Origin: Mesorhizobium atlanticum
Lineage (GTDB): Bacteria; Pseudomonadota; Alphaproteobacteria; Rhizobiales; Rhizobiaceae
DNA length: 64,000 nucleotides
NCBI RefSeq assembly: GCF_003289965.1
Contig: NZ_QMBQ01000002.1
Span: 1-64,000, forward strand
Direction of reading: 5' to 3'
Position numbers and translations under genes: made by a program. Below, in pieces: positions 35,048 to 43,927 of this stretch (positions are counted from its first letter, which is position 1; each line of letters begins with the position of its first letter). The notes under the pieces were generated by a model, which did not search any database, was not told the DNA's origin, and was given only the letters and a program-made list of their open reading frames with translations.

Positions 35048-35809
35048 ATGATCCTGAAAGACCGTATCGCCGTGGTGACGGGCGCCGGATCGGGCATCGG
35101 GCGCGCCGGCGCCATGATCATGGCGCGGGAAGGGGCGCTCGTGGTCATCGCCGACCGTGATCCGGCTGCCGGCGCAGCCACCGCTTCCGATATCCGCGAC
35201 GCCGGCGGCCGCGCCGAGGCGGTCGCCACCGATGTCGGCGACGATACGGCCGTCGAGGGGCTCATCGAGGGAACGCTCGGCAGGTACGGCCGGATCGATA
35301 TCTTGCATAGCCATGCCGGCATCCAGGTCGGTGGCACGCTGACGGAAGTCGGCACGGATGGCATGGACGCTTCGTGGCGGATCAATGTGCGGGCGCAGTT
35401 CCTGGCGGCCAAGACCGTCATGCCGGCGATGATCGCGCAGGGCGGCGGCGTCATCCTCAACACGGCCTCCAATTCCGGCGTCTTCTACGACCGCGAGATG
35501 ATCGCCTACGCCACGTCGAAACACGCCGTGGTGGCGATGACCCGGCAGATGTCGCTCGACTATGCAAAGCACAATGTACGCATCAACGCGCTCTGCCCAG
35601 GCTGGGTCGACACGCCGTTCAACGCGCCGTTCATCGCCCAGATGGGCGGACGCGATGCAATCGAAAACTATGTCCGCACGAAGATTCCGATGGGGCGCTG
35701 GGCGAGCGCGGAGGAGATCGCGGAAGCGATCCTGTTCCTGGTCTCCGACCGCTCGTCCTTCATGACCGGACAGGCGCTGGTCGTCGACGGCGGCGAGAGC
35801 ATCGGCTGA
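35048..35809 (+). CDS. Short-chain dehydrogenase in the polyamine cluster
   Basis: A 253-residue SDR. TGAGSGIG is at residues 11-18, the usual NNAG is replaced by HSHAG (near 86-90), and Tyr/Lys appear as YATSK (near 158). The C-terminal FMTGQALVVDGG is standard. It starts 11 bp after the permease gene, so it is probably co-transcribed. It might oxidise a hydroxylated or aldehyde-derived product of the imported compound. Its exact role is unknown. Confidence 0.88.
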   Translation: MILKDRIAVVTGAGSGIGRAGAMIMAREGALVVIADRDPAAGAATASDIRDAGGRAEAVATDVGDDTAVEGLIEGTLGRYGRIDILHSHAGIQVGGTLTEVGTDGMDASWRINVRAQFLAAKTVMPAMIAQGGGVILNTASNSGVFYDREMIAYATSKHAVVAMTRQMSLDYAKHNVRINALCPGWVDTPFNAPFIAQMGGRDAIENYVRTKIPMGRWASAEEIAEAILFLVSDRSSFMTGQALVVDGGESIG

Positions 35810-35883
35810 TCTGGCCCAGCAAAGCGGACTTGCGCCAGCGGCTATGATCAGTCAAATCATAAACTCCGCCATTTTGTTTTTAC

Positions 35884-35926
35884 GCAATTCCGGACGGAAA
35901 ACCGCTCACACTTTTCCTGGAATTGC
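35884..35926. repeat. Dispersed intergenic hairpin, family A, copy 1
   Basis: GCAATTCCGGACGGAAAACC ... TTTTCCTGGAATTGC forms a long imperfect hairpin with outer arms GCAATTCC/GGAATTGC. Near-identical copies occur at 57998-58040 and 61276-61319. Confidence 0.8.
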
Positions 35927-35961
35927 TCTAATAGGACCCGTCATGCAACCCGCAAAACAGC

Positions 35962-35996
35962 AATACCGCGCCAGGCATTTTGTTGCCTGCGGTATT
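35962..35996 (+). terminator. Hairpin resembling a terminator
   Basis: AATACCG pairs with CGGTATT and an inner CCAGGCA pairs with TGCCTG around a short T-rich loop. The 3' side runs into TTCTTTTG. It would suit termination of the polyamine importer/SDR transcript, although it lies 150 bp past the SDR stop. Confidence 0.55.
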
Positions 35997-36249
35997 TCTT
36001 TTGCGCGCGCGGGACATCACTGACCATGCGCTGCTGCCGCCACGAAAACCTGCAGCGCGCGGAGGAGACCAAGGTGGGCTCGCATGTCGTTCGCGACGGC
36101 TGGACCGAAGGAGTGCAGGACGCGCTGACCCCGGCCCATAGGCCGGCCATCAGGCGGGCGTCCGTCCTCGGATAACGCAGCTTAGATAACGCCCCACCCG
36201 GAACGGACATGCCCGCCGAAGCGATCTCTCCTTCGTACGGACATGACCA

Positions 36250-37620
36250 ATGCCTGACAATCTGAACACCACATTCCCCGGCGCGGACACGCAAAGCTGG
36301 CTGAGGACGCACGCGATCAACGAAGTCGAATGCTTCGTACCGGACGTCAACGGCGTGTTGCGCGGCAAGACCTTGCCGGTAGCCAAATTCCTGAAGTCGC
36401 TCGACGACCGCGCGCTCTATTTGCCGAGCAGTGCCTTCCTGGTCGCGATCGATGGCCGCTATTCCGGCTCCATCGACGAGGGCTTTGCCTATTCCGATCC
36501 GGACATGCGCATGGTGCCGGACGTTTCGAGCCTATGCCTTGCGCCCGGCAGCGCCGGCAGAGCCTATGTTTTCGCCGACACGTTCCATATGGACGACCGG
36601 CCCTGGATGGTTTCGCCGCGCCATGTGCTGAGGGCGGTGCTCGACCTCTATGAGCAGCGCGGCTGGCGCGCGGTGATGGCGCCGGAGCTCGAGTTCTATC
36701 TCACGGCCCCCAATCCCAACCCGGACCAGCCTCTGACCGCGCCGGTGGGGCGCAACGGCCGGCCGGAAAGCGTGCAGCATCCTTACGACATGCAGGCACT
36801 GGAGGAATTCGAACCGGTGATCCAGCGCATCTACGCTCATGCGGCGGCCGCAGGCCTGCCGCTCGAGACGTTGATCCATGAATCCGGCACGGCGCAGCTC
36901 GAGATCAACTTCCTGCATGGCGATCCGCTGGCGCTCGCCGACAAGGTGCTCTTGTTCAAGCGCCTGGCGCGGCAGGCAGCGCAGGCGAACGGGATGCACG
37001 CCACCTTCATGGCCAAGCCGATCGCCGCGCAGGCCGGCAGCTCGATGCATCTGCACATGTCGATCGTGGACCGGAAGGGCGAGCCTTTGTTTGCCGGCAC
37101 GGACGGCGAGGACAGCGCGATGTTCGCGCATTTCATCGGCGGCCTGCAGAAATACATCCCCGAAATCATGCCGTTGTTCGCGCCCAACGTGAACTCCTAC
37201 AGGCGCATCCGGCCGAACCACAGCGCTCCGGCCAACATCGAGTGGTCGCACGACAATCGCTCCTGCGGCCTGCGCGTGCCGATGGGTGGGCGCGCTGCCC
37301 GCCGCATCGAGAACCGGTTGCCGGGGGCTGACGCCAATCCCTACCTTGCCATGGCGGGCTCGCTGATCGCCGGCTATCTCGGCATCGAGGAGAAGCTTGC
37401 GCGCTCGGAAGAGGCCTTTGGCAATGCCTATAAAAGCAAGAGCACACTCCCCAAGACGATGGAGGAAGCGCTCGATCGTTTCGCCGCCTGCGAGCCCGTC
37501 CGGGCGTTGCTCGGCGAGGATTTCTTCCAGACCTATCTTCGCGTGAAGAGCGTTGAACTCGACCTGTTCCAGAGCGTCGTGACGTCCTGGGAACGCGACC
37601 ACCTGTTGCTCAAGGTGTGA
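36250..37620 (+). CDS. puuA: Gamma-glutamylputrescine synthetase-like enzyme
   Basis: A 456-residue glutamine-synthetase-fold ligase that joins glutamate to putrescine or a similar amine. Visible motifs are APELEFYL near 140, ESGTAQLEINF near 210, SSMHLHMSI near 258, NSYRRIRPNHSAP near 315 and RIENRLPGADANPY near 355. It is followed directly by an FAD oxidase of the PuuB type, and the importer upstream is polyamine-like. Together these support a Puu-type pathway. A second, diverged copy lies at 15811-17166. Confidence 0.9.
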   Translation: MPDNLNTTFPGADTQSWLRTHAINEVECFVPDVNGVLRGKTLPVAKFLKSLDDRALYLPSSAFLVAIDGRYSGSIDEGFAYSDPDMRMVPDVSSLCLAPGSAGRAYVFADTFHMDDRPWMVSPRHVLRAVLDLYEQRGWRAVMAPELEFYLTAPNPNPDQPLTAPVGRNGRPESVQHPYDMQALEEFEPVIQRIYAHAAAAGLPLETLIHESGTAQLEINFLHGDPLALADKVLLFKRLARQAAQANGMHATFMAKPIAAQAGSSMHLHMSIVDRKGEPLFAGTDGEDSAMFAHFIGGLQKYIPEIMPLFAPNVNSYRRIRPNHSAPANIEWSHDNRSCGLRVPMGGRAARRIENRLPGADANPYLAMAGSLIAGYLGIEEKLARSEEAFGNAYKSKSTLPKTMEEALDRFAACEPVRALLGEDFFQTYLRVKSVELDLFQSVVTSWERDHLLLKV

Positions 37621-37622
37621 CC

Positions 37623-38921
37623 ATGGCTTCGCGTTCGACAGGGTTCAATTCCGGTCTCGATATCGGCAAATCCTATTATGTCGCCACTGCCAATCCGGCG
37701 CCTGACCATCCGGCACTTGCCGGCGATGTCGAGGCCGACCTGGTGGTGGTGGGCGGCGGCTGCACCGGCCTTTCGGCGGCGCTGCATGCGGCCGAGCGCG
37801 GTCTTAAAGTGGTCCTGCTCGAAGGCGGCAAGATCGGCTGGGGCGCTTCGGGCCGCAATGGCGGCCAGATGATCCCCGGCCTGCGCAAGGGCGCCCGGGG
37901 CCTGGTCAAGTCCTTCGGGCCGGAGCGAGCGAAGGCGCTGTTCGACCTCGCCTTCGAGGCACGCGGGCTGGTGCTCGACATCATCGAGCGCCACGGCATC
38001 GACTGCGATCTGCGCCTGACCGGCCATCTGGTCGGCGCGGTCAACGGCTCCGACGTGCGCGACTTTGAGGACGAAGCCGAATGCCTCGCCAAGGTGATGA
38101 ACTTCACCGATGTCGAGATCCTCTCGGCGGCTGAGGCGCGGCAGATGGTCGACACACACTATCAGGGCGCGGTCTATGAAAGGCTCGGTGGCCACATGCA
38201 TCCGCTCAACTACACGCTGGGGCTTGCGCGCGCCGCGGTTGGCGCCGGCGTCGTCATCCATGAAAACTCGGTTGCCGTCCGGCTGGAGCGCGAGCCTTCC
38301 ATCCGGGTGTTCACCGACAAGGGCTCGGTCCGTGCCAGGCATGTGGTGCTGGCCGGCGATGCGCTGCTGAAAGGACTGGAGCCGCGCGTCAACAGCCGCA
38401 TCATGCCGGTCGGCAACTACATCGTCGCCACCGAGCCCCTGGGCGAGCGCAATGTCATCCCGGCCAATGTCGCGGTCTCGGACACGCTGTTCGTGGTCAA
38501 CTATTACCGCATGTCGGCCGACGGCCGCCTGCTGTTCGGCGGCGGCGAGCGCTACACGCCGTCGCCGCCCGCCGACATTGCCGGTTTCGTGCGGCCGCAT
38601 ATGGAAAAGACCTTTCCGCAGCTCAAGGGCTGCCGCATCGACCACGCCTGGGGCGGGCTGGTGTCGGTGACGACGTCGCGCCTGCCGCATGTCGGGCACT
38701 ATGGCGAGGTCTATTTCGCGCATGGCTATTCCGGCAAGGGCGTCATCCTGTCGACGCTCTCGGGCAAGCTCCTGGCGGAAGCGATCACGGGCGATGCCTC
38801 GCGGCTCGACCTGTTCTCGACGCTGACGCCGCTGCCGTTTCCCGGCGGCACGGCGCTGCGCGGCCCGCTCTACGTGCTTGGCATGCTGTGGTACGCGATG
38901 CGCGACCGGCTTAGACACTGA
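37623..38921 (+). CDS. puuB: Gamma-glutamylputrescine oxidase-like FAD oxidoreductase
   Basis: A 432-residue DAO-family flavoenzyme. The dinucleotide motif VVVGGGCTGLSAA lies near 40-52, and the substrate-side GWGASGRNGGQ near 73-83 is typical of PuuB-like oxidases. The C-terminal FAD segment is AHGYSGKGV. It begins 2 bp after the puuA-like stop. It would oxidise the glutamylated amine to the aldehyde with release of ammonia and hydrogen peroxide. Other amine substrates are possible. Confidence 0.9.
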   Translation: MASRSTGFNSGLDIGKSYYVATANPAPDHPALAGDVEADLVVVGGGCTGLSAALHAAERGLKVVLLEGGKIGWGASGRNGGQMIPGLRKGARGLVKSFGPERAKALFDLAFEARGLVLDIIERHGIDCDLRLTGHLVGAVNGSDVRDFEDEAECLAKVMNFTDVEILSAAEARQMVDTHYQGAVYERLGGHMHPLNYTLGLARAAVGAGVVIHENSVAVRLEREPSIRVFTDKGSVRARHVVLAGDALLKGLEPRVNSRIMPVGNYIVATEPLGERNVIPANVAVSDTLFVVNYYRMSADGRLLFGGGERYTPSPPADIAGFVRPHMEKTFPQLKGCRIDHAWGGLVSVTTSRLPHVGHYGEVYFAHGYSGKGVILSTLSGKLLAEAITGDASRLDLFSTLTPLPFPGGTALRGPLYVLGMLWYAMRDRLRH

Positions 38922-38984
38922 CGCTGGTTTCCTTTCTCCGGCGTGGCTAATGTCGCCAACGCCGGGGAGCGAGAAGGAGGGGCG

Positions 38985-39770
38985 ATGAACATCGAGCCGG
39001 GCCGACTGACGAAGAAGGAGCGACATGAGCTGATCCTGTCGGAGGTGCGGCGCTCGGCGTCGATCCGCATCTCGAAGCTCGCGCGCCGCATCGGCGTCGC
39101 CGGCGAGACCATCCGCCGCGATCTCATCGAACTCGGCGAGGCGGGGCTCATCAACCGCACCTATGGCGGCGCCACCATCTCGCTGGTGACCTCGGAGCCG
39201 GTGATTGCCGAACGCGGCCTCACAATGGTCGAGGAGCGGGCCCGCGTCGGGCGTGGCGCGGCCGGGCTGATCGAGAAGGGCTCAATCGTGATGATCGATG
39301 GCGGGTCGACCACCTACGAGGTGGCGCGCAGCCTGTCGCAGCTCGGCCGGGATCTGACGATCATCACCAACTCAATCGGCGTCGCCTCGGTGGCCGGTGC
39401 CAATCCCGGCTTCCGCGTCATCCTCTGCCCCGGCACCTATGACAGCCGCGAGGCCGCGGTGCTTGGCGAGGACACGGTCGAATTCGTGCGCCGCTACAAT
39501 GCCGACGTTGCCGTCATCGGCGCCTCGGCGCTGAACGCCGAGGGGCCGAGCGACATGATCTCGGGCGCGGCGGCGGTGAAGCGGGCGATGATGAGGCGGT
39601 CGCTGTCGACGATGCTTGTCGTTACCAACGACAAGTTCGGCCGCAGCGGCCTGGAGCGCGTCTGCGCGCTGAGCGAGATTTCAGACATCGTCACCGACAG
39701 CGAGCCGGCAGCCGAACTGCGCGCCGCGATACATGAGGCGGGCGGCGAGTTGCACGTCTTTGCCGAGTAG
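38985..39770 (+). CDS. DeoR-family transcriptional regulator
   Basis: A 261-residue regulator. The N-terminal helix-turn-helix (KKERHELILSEV ... ISKLARRIGVAGETIRRDL) covers about residues 9-52. The sugar-phosphate-sensing DeoRC domain has IDGGSTTYEVA near 105 and ends in NDKFGRSG near 222. The ATG at 38985 follows AAGGAGG. These proteins usually sense phosphorylated sugars, so it may not regulate the polyamine genes beside it. Confidence 0.9.
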   Translation: MNIEPGRLTKKERHELILSEVRRSASIRISKLARRIGVAGETIRRDLIELGEAGLINRTYGGATISLVTSEPVIAERGLTMVEERARVGRGAAGLIEKGSIVMIDGGSTTYEVARSLSQLGRDLTIITNSIGVASVAGANPGFRVILCPGTYDSREAAVLGEDTVEFVRRYNADVAVIGASALNAEGPSDMISGAAAVKRAMMRRSLSTMLVVTNDKFGRSGLERVCALSEISDIVTDSEPAAELRAAIHEAGGELHVFAE

Positions 39771-39778
39771 GTAATCGA

Positions 39779-40285
39779 CTAAGCGTCGCGATTGGTCAGC
39801 GCAATGTGGCAGCAGCCGGAGCCGTGGCCCGGCGTCCATGTGACATTGTCGAAACGAACGCCGGTCGCCTCGAACAGGCCACGGTCGAAGGCGCCGGCGA
39901 TGCGGCAGAGCGTGGCGAGTTTCTCCTCGCCGACACCGGCCTCGACCCAGGCGTCCTTCAGCGGGCAGCGCTTGACCTTGAAGGCGATGCGGTCCGGCCC
40001 GCGCTCGACATGGGTCGGATACATGCGCCCGCCATCCGGACTGACGGCGAGGAACGCCTCGCCGATCGCCGGCGCGTCGTTGGGACCGAAGCTGGCGAAG
40101 GCCGCAGCCGCGACTTCCCGGCCGCGTTTCTCGATGGTCCGGATCATCACCGCCTCGGCCTGCTCGGCGCCGAGCTCGGCGGTCAACTCGTCGAGGAAGA
40201 GGCGATAGAGATCGGCGCGGTTGCGAAAGGCGGAATCAAGCTCGCGCGACAGTTTCTCGGCTCTGGCTGTTTCGGGATCGGTCAT
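39779..40285 (-). CDS. L-2-amino-thiazoline-4-carboxylate hydrolase-like protein
   Basis: A 168-residue protein resembling the ATC hydrolase family, which opens the thiazoline ring of ATC on the route to cysteine. The shape fits: a helical start, a cysteine-bearing strand FKVKRCPLKDAWVE near 100, a second cysteine in ATLCRIAG, and a C-terminal GHGSGCCHIAL. It is convergent with the DeoR gene and downstream of a dipeptide-type importer. The assignment is by pattern only. Confidence 0.6.
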   Translation of the reverse strand: MTDPETARAEKLSRELDSAFRNRADLYRLFLDELTAELGAEQAEAVMIRTIEKRGREVAAAAFASFGPNDAPAIGEAFLAVSPDGGRMYPTHVERGPDRIAFKVKRCPLKDAWVEAGVGEEKLATLCRIAGAFDRGLFEATGVRFDNVTWTPGHGSGCCHIALTNRDA

Positions 40286-40309
40286 GGTGCGTCCTGATTT
40301 TTTGTTTGA

Positions 40310-40354
40310 CCATGATCTTGCCCGCAAATCGGTTGCCACTTTGCGGGATCATGG
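40310..40354. repeat. Dispersed intergenic hairpin, family B, overlapping a stop codon
   Basis: CCATGATC and GATCATGG are perfect outer arms around CCCGCAAA / TTTGCGGG. The repeat overlaps the last codons and stop of the importer ATPase gene (40349-40354). The shape matches copies at 27923 and 47675. Confidence 0.7.
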
Positions 40355-41125
40355 CCGGTTCCTGGTCAATCTTGGCGCCGCCTCGACAAGGGCCTTGCCG
40401 ACCGGCGATTGCGGGTTGGCGATGACGGCGCGGGCATCGCCGCTCTCGGCGATCCGGCCGGCATCGAGGATGACGACGCGATGCGCCACGGCGCGGATGA
40501 CGCCGAGGTCATGCGAAATGAACAGATAGGCGATCCGTTCCCGCCGTTGCAGGTCGAGCAGCAATTCCAGGATCTGCCCACGCACCGATACGTCGAGCGC
40601 CGACACGGCTTCATCGAGCACGATCAGTGATGGTCGCGTGGCGATGGCGCGCGCGATCGCAACGCGCTGGCGCTGGCCGCCGGAAATCTCGTGGATGGCG
40701 CGCGCGGCAAGGCCGGCGTCGAGGCCGACGCGCTCCAATAACGCCGCAATCCGGCGCGGGCGCTCGGCGCGGGAAGCGATGTTGTGAATGCGCAAGGGAT
40801 CGTCCAGCACGCGCGCCACGGTGGCGCGGGGATTGAAGGCGGCGAGCGGATCCTGGAACACCATTTGCAGGCGGGCGCGGCGCGCGCGCAAAGCGGCGCC
40901 CGACAAAGCGAGGAAGTCGGCGCCTTCGAAGCCGATGCGGCCGGCATCGGGCTCGATCAGCCGCAGCACCAGCCGCGCGATGGTGGATTTGCCGCTGCCG
41001 GACGGGCCGGCGAGCGCCAGCGTCTCCCCCGGGCCGACTTCGAAGGACACCTCGTCGACCGCGGCGAAAGGCTTGCCGCCGCGATGGTAGCGCTTGGTTA
41101 GGTTGGAGACGGCAAGCAGGCTCAT
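40349..41125 (-). CDS. Dipeptide/oligopeptide ABC importer ATPase 2 (DppF type)
   Basis: A 258-residue ATPase with Walker A GPSGSGKST (40-48), Q-loop VFQDPLAAFNPR, signature ISGGQRQR and Walker B LIVLDEAVSALD. It is shorter than typical DppF (about 320 residues) and lacks the C-terminal oligopeptide extension. It overlaps ATPase 1 by four bases. The last codons fall inside a dispersed hairpin, so the present C-terminus may have been changed by that repeat. Confidence 0.9.
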   Translation of the reverse strand: MSLLAVSNLTKRYHRGGKPFAAVDEVSFEVGPGETLALAGPSGSGKSTIARLVLRLIEPDAGRIGFEGADFLALSGAALRARRARLQMVFQDPLAAFNPRATVARVLDDPLRIHNIASRAERPRRIAALLERVGLDAGLAARAIHEISGGQRQRVAIARAIATRPSLIVLDEAVSALDVSVRGQILELLLDLQRRERIAYLFISHDLGVIRAVAHRVVILDAGRIAESGDARAVIANPQSPVGKALVEAAPRLTRNRP

Positions 41126-41967
41126 GCCGAAACGCCCTGTCGGTCTAGCAACGGGTTGGCGTCGAGGCCGAGATGAGCGTCGAGCAGGGCGCGCGTATAG
41201 GCATGGCGCGGTGCGTTGAGGATCTGGTCGGTCCCGCCGAGCTCGATCAGTTCGCCATGGCGCAGCACCGCGATGCGATCGGCAAGCGCGGCGGCAAGCG
41301 CGATGTCGTGGCTGATGAAGATGAGCGTCATGCCGTCCTCGCTGACCAGCCTGCGGATCAGGGCGACGATCTCGGCCTGGACGATGGTGTCGAGGGCGCT
41401 GGTCGCCTCGTCGGCGATCAGGAGCGTTGGTCCGGCGGCAATTGCCGCGGCGATGGCGACGCGCTGCTTCTGGCCGCCGGAGAGCTGGTGGGGGTAGGCA
41501 TGCAGGGCTGAGCTCGGGTCGGGGAGGCGGACCCGTTCGAGGAGGGTTTTGGCTTTGGCGCAGGCGTCTTTCCAGCCGAGGCCGAGATGGGTCCGCGTGA
41601 CTTCGGCGATTTGTTTGCCGATCGGCATCACCGGGTCGAGGCTGGAAGAGGGGTCCTGGAAGACGAAGCCGATCTCGCGGCCGAGGAGGGGGTGGCTTGT
41701 GGCAAGTACGGACGGTTGGCGATCCTCCGCCTTGGCGCCAGCGCTTGCCGGCAGGAACCAGTCCACGCGCCCGCCAATCTCGGCACCCCTCGCCAACAAC
41801 CCGGCAGCCGCCAGTGCCAGCGTGCTTTTTCCCGAGCCGCTTTCGCCGATGATCGCCAGGCGCTCTCCAGCCTCCACATCCAGGCTGACGCCCTTGAGCG
41901 CCTGCACCGCGACGCCGTCGCGCCGATAGGCCACCTTCAGATTCCGAATAGAAAGCAACACCGTCAC
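41122..41967 (-). CDS. Dipeptide/oligopeptide ABC importer ATPase 1 (DppD type)
   Basis: A 281-residue ATPase. Walker A is GESGSGKST (41-49), Q-loop VFQDPSSSLDPVMPIG, signature LSGGQKQR and Walker B LLIADEATSALD. Overlap with both neighbours by four bases shows a tight operon. It pairs with the second ATPase to drive the permeases encoded upstream. Confidence 0.92.
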   Translation of the reverse strand: MTVLLSIRNLKVAYRRDGVAVQALKGVSLDVEAGERLAIIGESGSGKSTLALAAAGLLARGAEIGGRVDWFLPASAGAKAEDRQPSVLATSHPLLGREIGFVFQDPSSSLDPVMPIGKQIAEVTRTHLGLGWKDACAKAKTLLERVRLPDPSSALHAYPHQLSGGQKQRVAIAAAIAAGPTLLIADEATSALDTIVQAEIVALIRRLVSEDGMTLIFISHDIALAAALADRIAVLRHGELIELGGTDQILNAPRHAYTRALLDAHLGLDANPLLDRQGVSA

Positions 41968-42794
41968 GACAGGCTCCTGCTCACTGCAGTGCTTTCCACC
42001 ACGCCCTCGCCGGTGAGGTAGATGCCGAGAACGGTCAGCACCAGCGCGACGCCGGGTACGACCGACAGGAACGGCGCGGTGCGCAGCACCGTGCGGCCTT
42101 CGGCGATCATGCCGCCCCAGGTGACGCGGTTGGGGTCGCCGAGGCCGAGGAAGGAGAGTGCCGCTTCGGTGAGGATCGCCGCCGCGACGATCACGGAAGA
42201 CAGCGCCAGTACCGGGGGCAAGGCGTTGGGCAAAACCTCGCGAAAAGCGATCTCCAGCGGATGCATGCCGATGACGCGGGCGCCGGCAACGTAGTCGCGC
42301 TCACGGATCGATAGCACTTCCGCGCGGGCGACGCGCGCGGGTCCGGTCCAGGCGCTGAGCGCGATCGCCGCGACGACGACGCCCAGCGAGGGGCCGACGA
42401 TGCTGACGAAGGCGAGCGCAAGCAGGAAGCTCGGCACGGTCTGGAAGGCGTCGGTGACGCGCATCAGCGCTTCGTCGATCAGGCCGCCGGCAAAGCCGGC
42501 CAAAGTGCCGACAACGGCACCGATCAAGAGCGCCGCGGCGGCGGCTGCCAGCCCGACGGCAAGCGAGGTCCGGGCACCGTGAAAAAGCTCGGCCAGCACG
42601 TTGCGGCCGAGCCGGTCGGTACCGAGCGGCACCGACCAGTCCTGGAACGGCGGCTGCAGCGCCGGGCCGGCGATGGCCTGCGGGTCGCCGGGAAAGAGCA
42701 GCGGCGCCGCCAGCGCCATCGCGGCCAGCAGGGCGAGGATAAGTGCGCCGGCGATCGCTTCCGGCGTGCGGAAGAAACGGCGCAGCCGGTTCAT
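41964..42794 (-). CDS. Dipeptide/oligopeptide ABC importer permease 2 (DppC type)
   Basis: A 276-residue permease. The N-terminal FFRTPEAIAGALIL and the periplasmic PLGTDRLGRNVLAELFHGAR near 55-75 are standard DppC marks. The coupling loop is AGARVIGMHPLEIAFREVLPN-like near 170. The ATG at 42794 overlaps the permease 1 stop (ATGA); the longer open frame upstream is a shadow of that gene. Confidence 0.92.
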   Translation of the reverse strand: MNRLRRFFRTPEAIAGALILALLAAMALAAPLLFPGDPQAIAGPALQPPFQDWSVPLGTDRLGRNVLAELFHGARTSLAVGLAAAAAALLIGAVVGTLAGFAGGLIDEALMRVTDAFQTVPSFLLALAFVSIVGPSLGVVVAAIALSAWTGPARVARAEVLSIRERDYVAGARVIGMHPLEIAFREVLPNALPPVLALSSVIVAAAILTEAALSFLGLGDPNRVTWGGMIAEGRTVLRTAPFLSVVPGVALVLTVLGIYLTGEGVVESTAVSRSLS

Positions 42795-43777
42795 GCGCTT
42801 GCCTCGCCGGCACCTACGCGCGGATCGAGGACAGCGTAGGCGAGGTCGACCAGAAGGTTGATGACGACGACCAGGACGGCACTGAACAGGATGATGCCGA
42901 GCAGCAGCGGCGTGTCGCGCCCGGCGACAGCTTCCTGCGCCAGCCGGCCGAGACCGGGCACGGCAAAGACGCTTTCGATGACGACGCTGCCGCCCAGCAT
43001 CTGTGCCGATTGCAGGCCGAGCATGGTGACCAGAGGCAGAAGTGCGTTGCGGGCGACATGGGCAAGCACAATGCGCCGGCGCGGCAGGCCCCTGGCGCGG
43101 GCTGCGAGGACAAAATCCTGCCGCCAGGCTTCGGCCATGCCGGCGCGCATCATGCGCAGATAGAGCGCGAGATAGATGAAGCCCAGCGCCGAGACCGGCA
43201 GCACGAGATGGACGGCAATGTCGGCGGCGCGGGAAAACCCGGTTTTGCCGGAGGCGATGGTCTCGATGCCGCCGATCGGCAGCCAGCGCAAATCGACGGC
43301 GAAGACGACGATGAGCACCAAGCCAAGCCAGAAGCCGGGCACGGCATAGAGCGCCAGCGAGCCGATCGACAGGAAGCGGTCGCGGAGGCTGCCGGGCCGC
43401 GCACCGGCATAGATGCCGAGCGCCGAGCCGAGGCCGAAAGAAAGCGCGGTGGCGCTGCCCATCAGGATCAGCGTGGTCGGCAGGCGTTCGAGGATGATTT
43501 CGCGGATCGGCCGCGAGAAGGTGACTGACTGGCCGAGATCGAGACGCAGCAATGCCCAAAGGTAGTTTGCCAGCCGCGTCAGCTCCGACTGGTCGAGGCC
43601 CCAGCGGTGGCGCAGCAATTCGATCATGCCGGCATCGCCGCCAGTCGAGACAATATAGGCGTCGACCGCATCGCCGGGTGCGGCTTCGAGCAGCAGGAAG
43701 CTGCCGATGACGACGATAAGCAGCACGAAAACGCTGCCGACGAGGCGGCGGCGGAGGAGGATGAGGGCGCGGGTCAT
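42791..43777 (-). CDS. Dipeptide/oligopeptide ABC importer permease 1 (DppB type)
   Basis: A 328-residue permease starting MTRALILLRRR. The GDAVDAYI region after the first span, LGQSVTFSRPI near 95, and the coupling loop AARARGLPRRRIVLAHVARN-like near 230 are typical. The ATG at 43777 is favoured because upstream in-frame sequence is low-complexity repeat DNA. Confidence 0.9.
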   Translation of the reverse strand: MTRALILLRRRLVGSVFVLLIVVIGSFLLLEAAPGDAVDAYIVSTGGDAGMIELLRHRWGLDQSELTRLANYLWALLRLDLGQSVTFSRPIREIILERLPTTLILMGSATALSFGLGSALGIYAGARPGSLRDRFLSIGSLALYAVPGFWLGLVLIVVFAVDLRWLPIGGIETIASGKTGFSRAADIAVHLVLPVSALGFIYLALYLRMMRAGMAEAWRQDFVLAARARGLPRRRIVLAHVARNALLPLVTMLGLQSAQMLGGSVVIESVFAVPGLGRLAQEAVAGRDTPLLLGIILFSAVLVVVINLLVDLAYAVLDPRVGAGEASA

Positions 43778-43830
43778 ACGCGCCTCGATGTGGTGGCCCG
43801 CTGATGGCAATAGGATATGCCGAGCCCAGG

Positions 43831-43865
43831 CCCCCCTCTCTGTCCGGCAGGAGAGAGAGGGGGGT
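43831..43865. repeat. C/G-rich intergenic hairpin
   Basis: CCCCCCTCTCT pairs with AGAGAGAGGGGGG around GTCCGGCAGG. It lies between the importer receptor and permease genes. Similar pyrimidine/purine hairpins are common between genes of rhizobia. It may reduce read-through so that the receptor is made in excess. Confidence 0.6.
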
Positions 43866-43927
43866 GACGGAACGCGGCCTCCGACCAAATTCCGATTTCT
43901 TCGCGAACTCTCATCCGCGCGAATGTG

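Larger units (their letters stand above)
35810..36249. other. Intergenic stretch before the puuA-like gene, with two hairpins
   Basis: This 440-base gap contains the family A repeat at 35884-35926 and a strong hairpin at 35962-35996. A 49-codon open frame on the plus strand (36026-36175) has no recognisable family and no clear ribosome site. I do not call it a gene. The promoter of the puuA-like gene should lie here. Confidence 0.55.

Noticed and set aside
36026..36175. 49-codon frame as a gene
   Set aside because: No ribosome site, no recognisable family and no coupling to a neighbour; kept only as an observation.
37533..39026. Minus-strand 497-codon frame over the puuB-like gene
   Set aside because: Antisense shadow of a strongly supported FAD oxidase; no motif or start signal.
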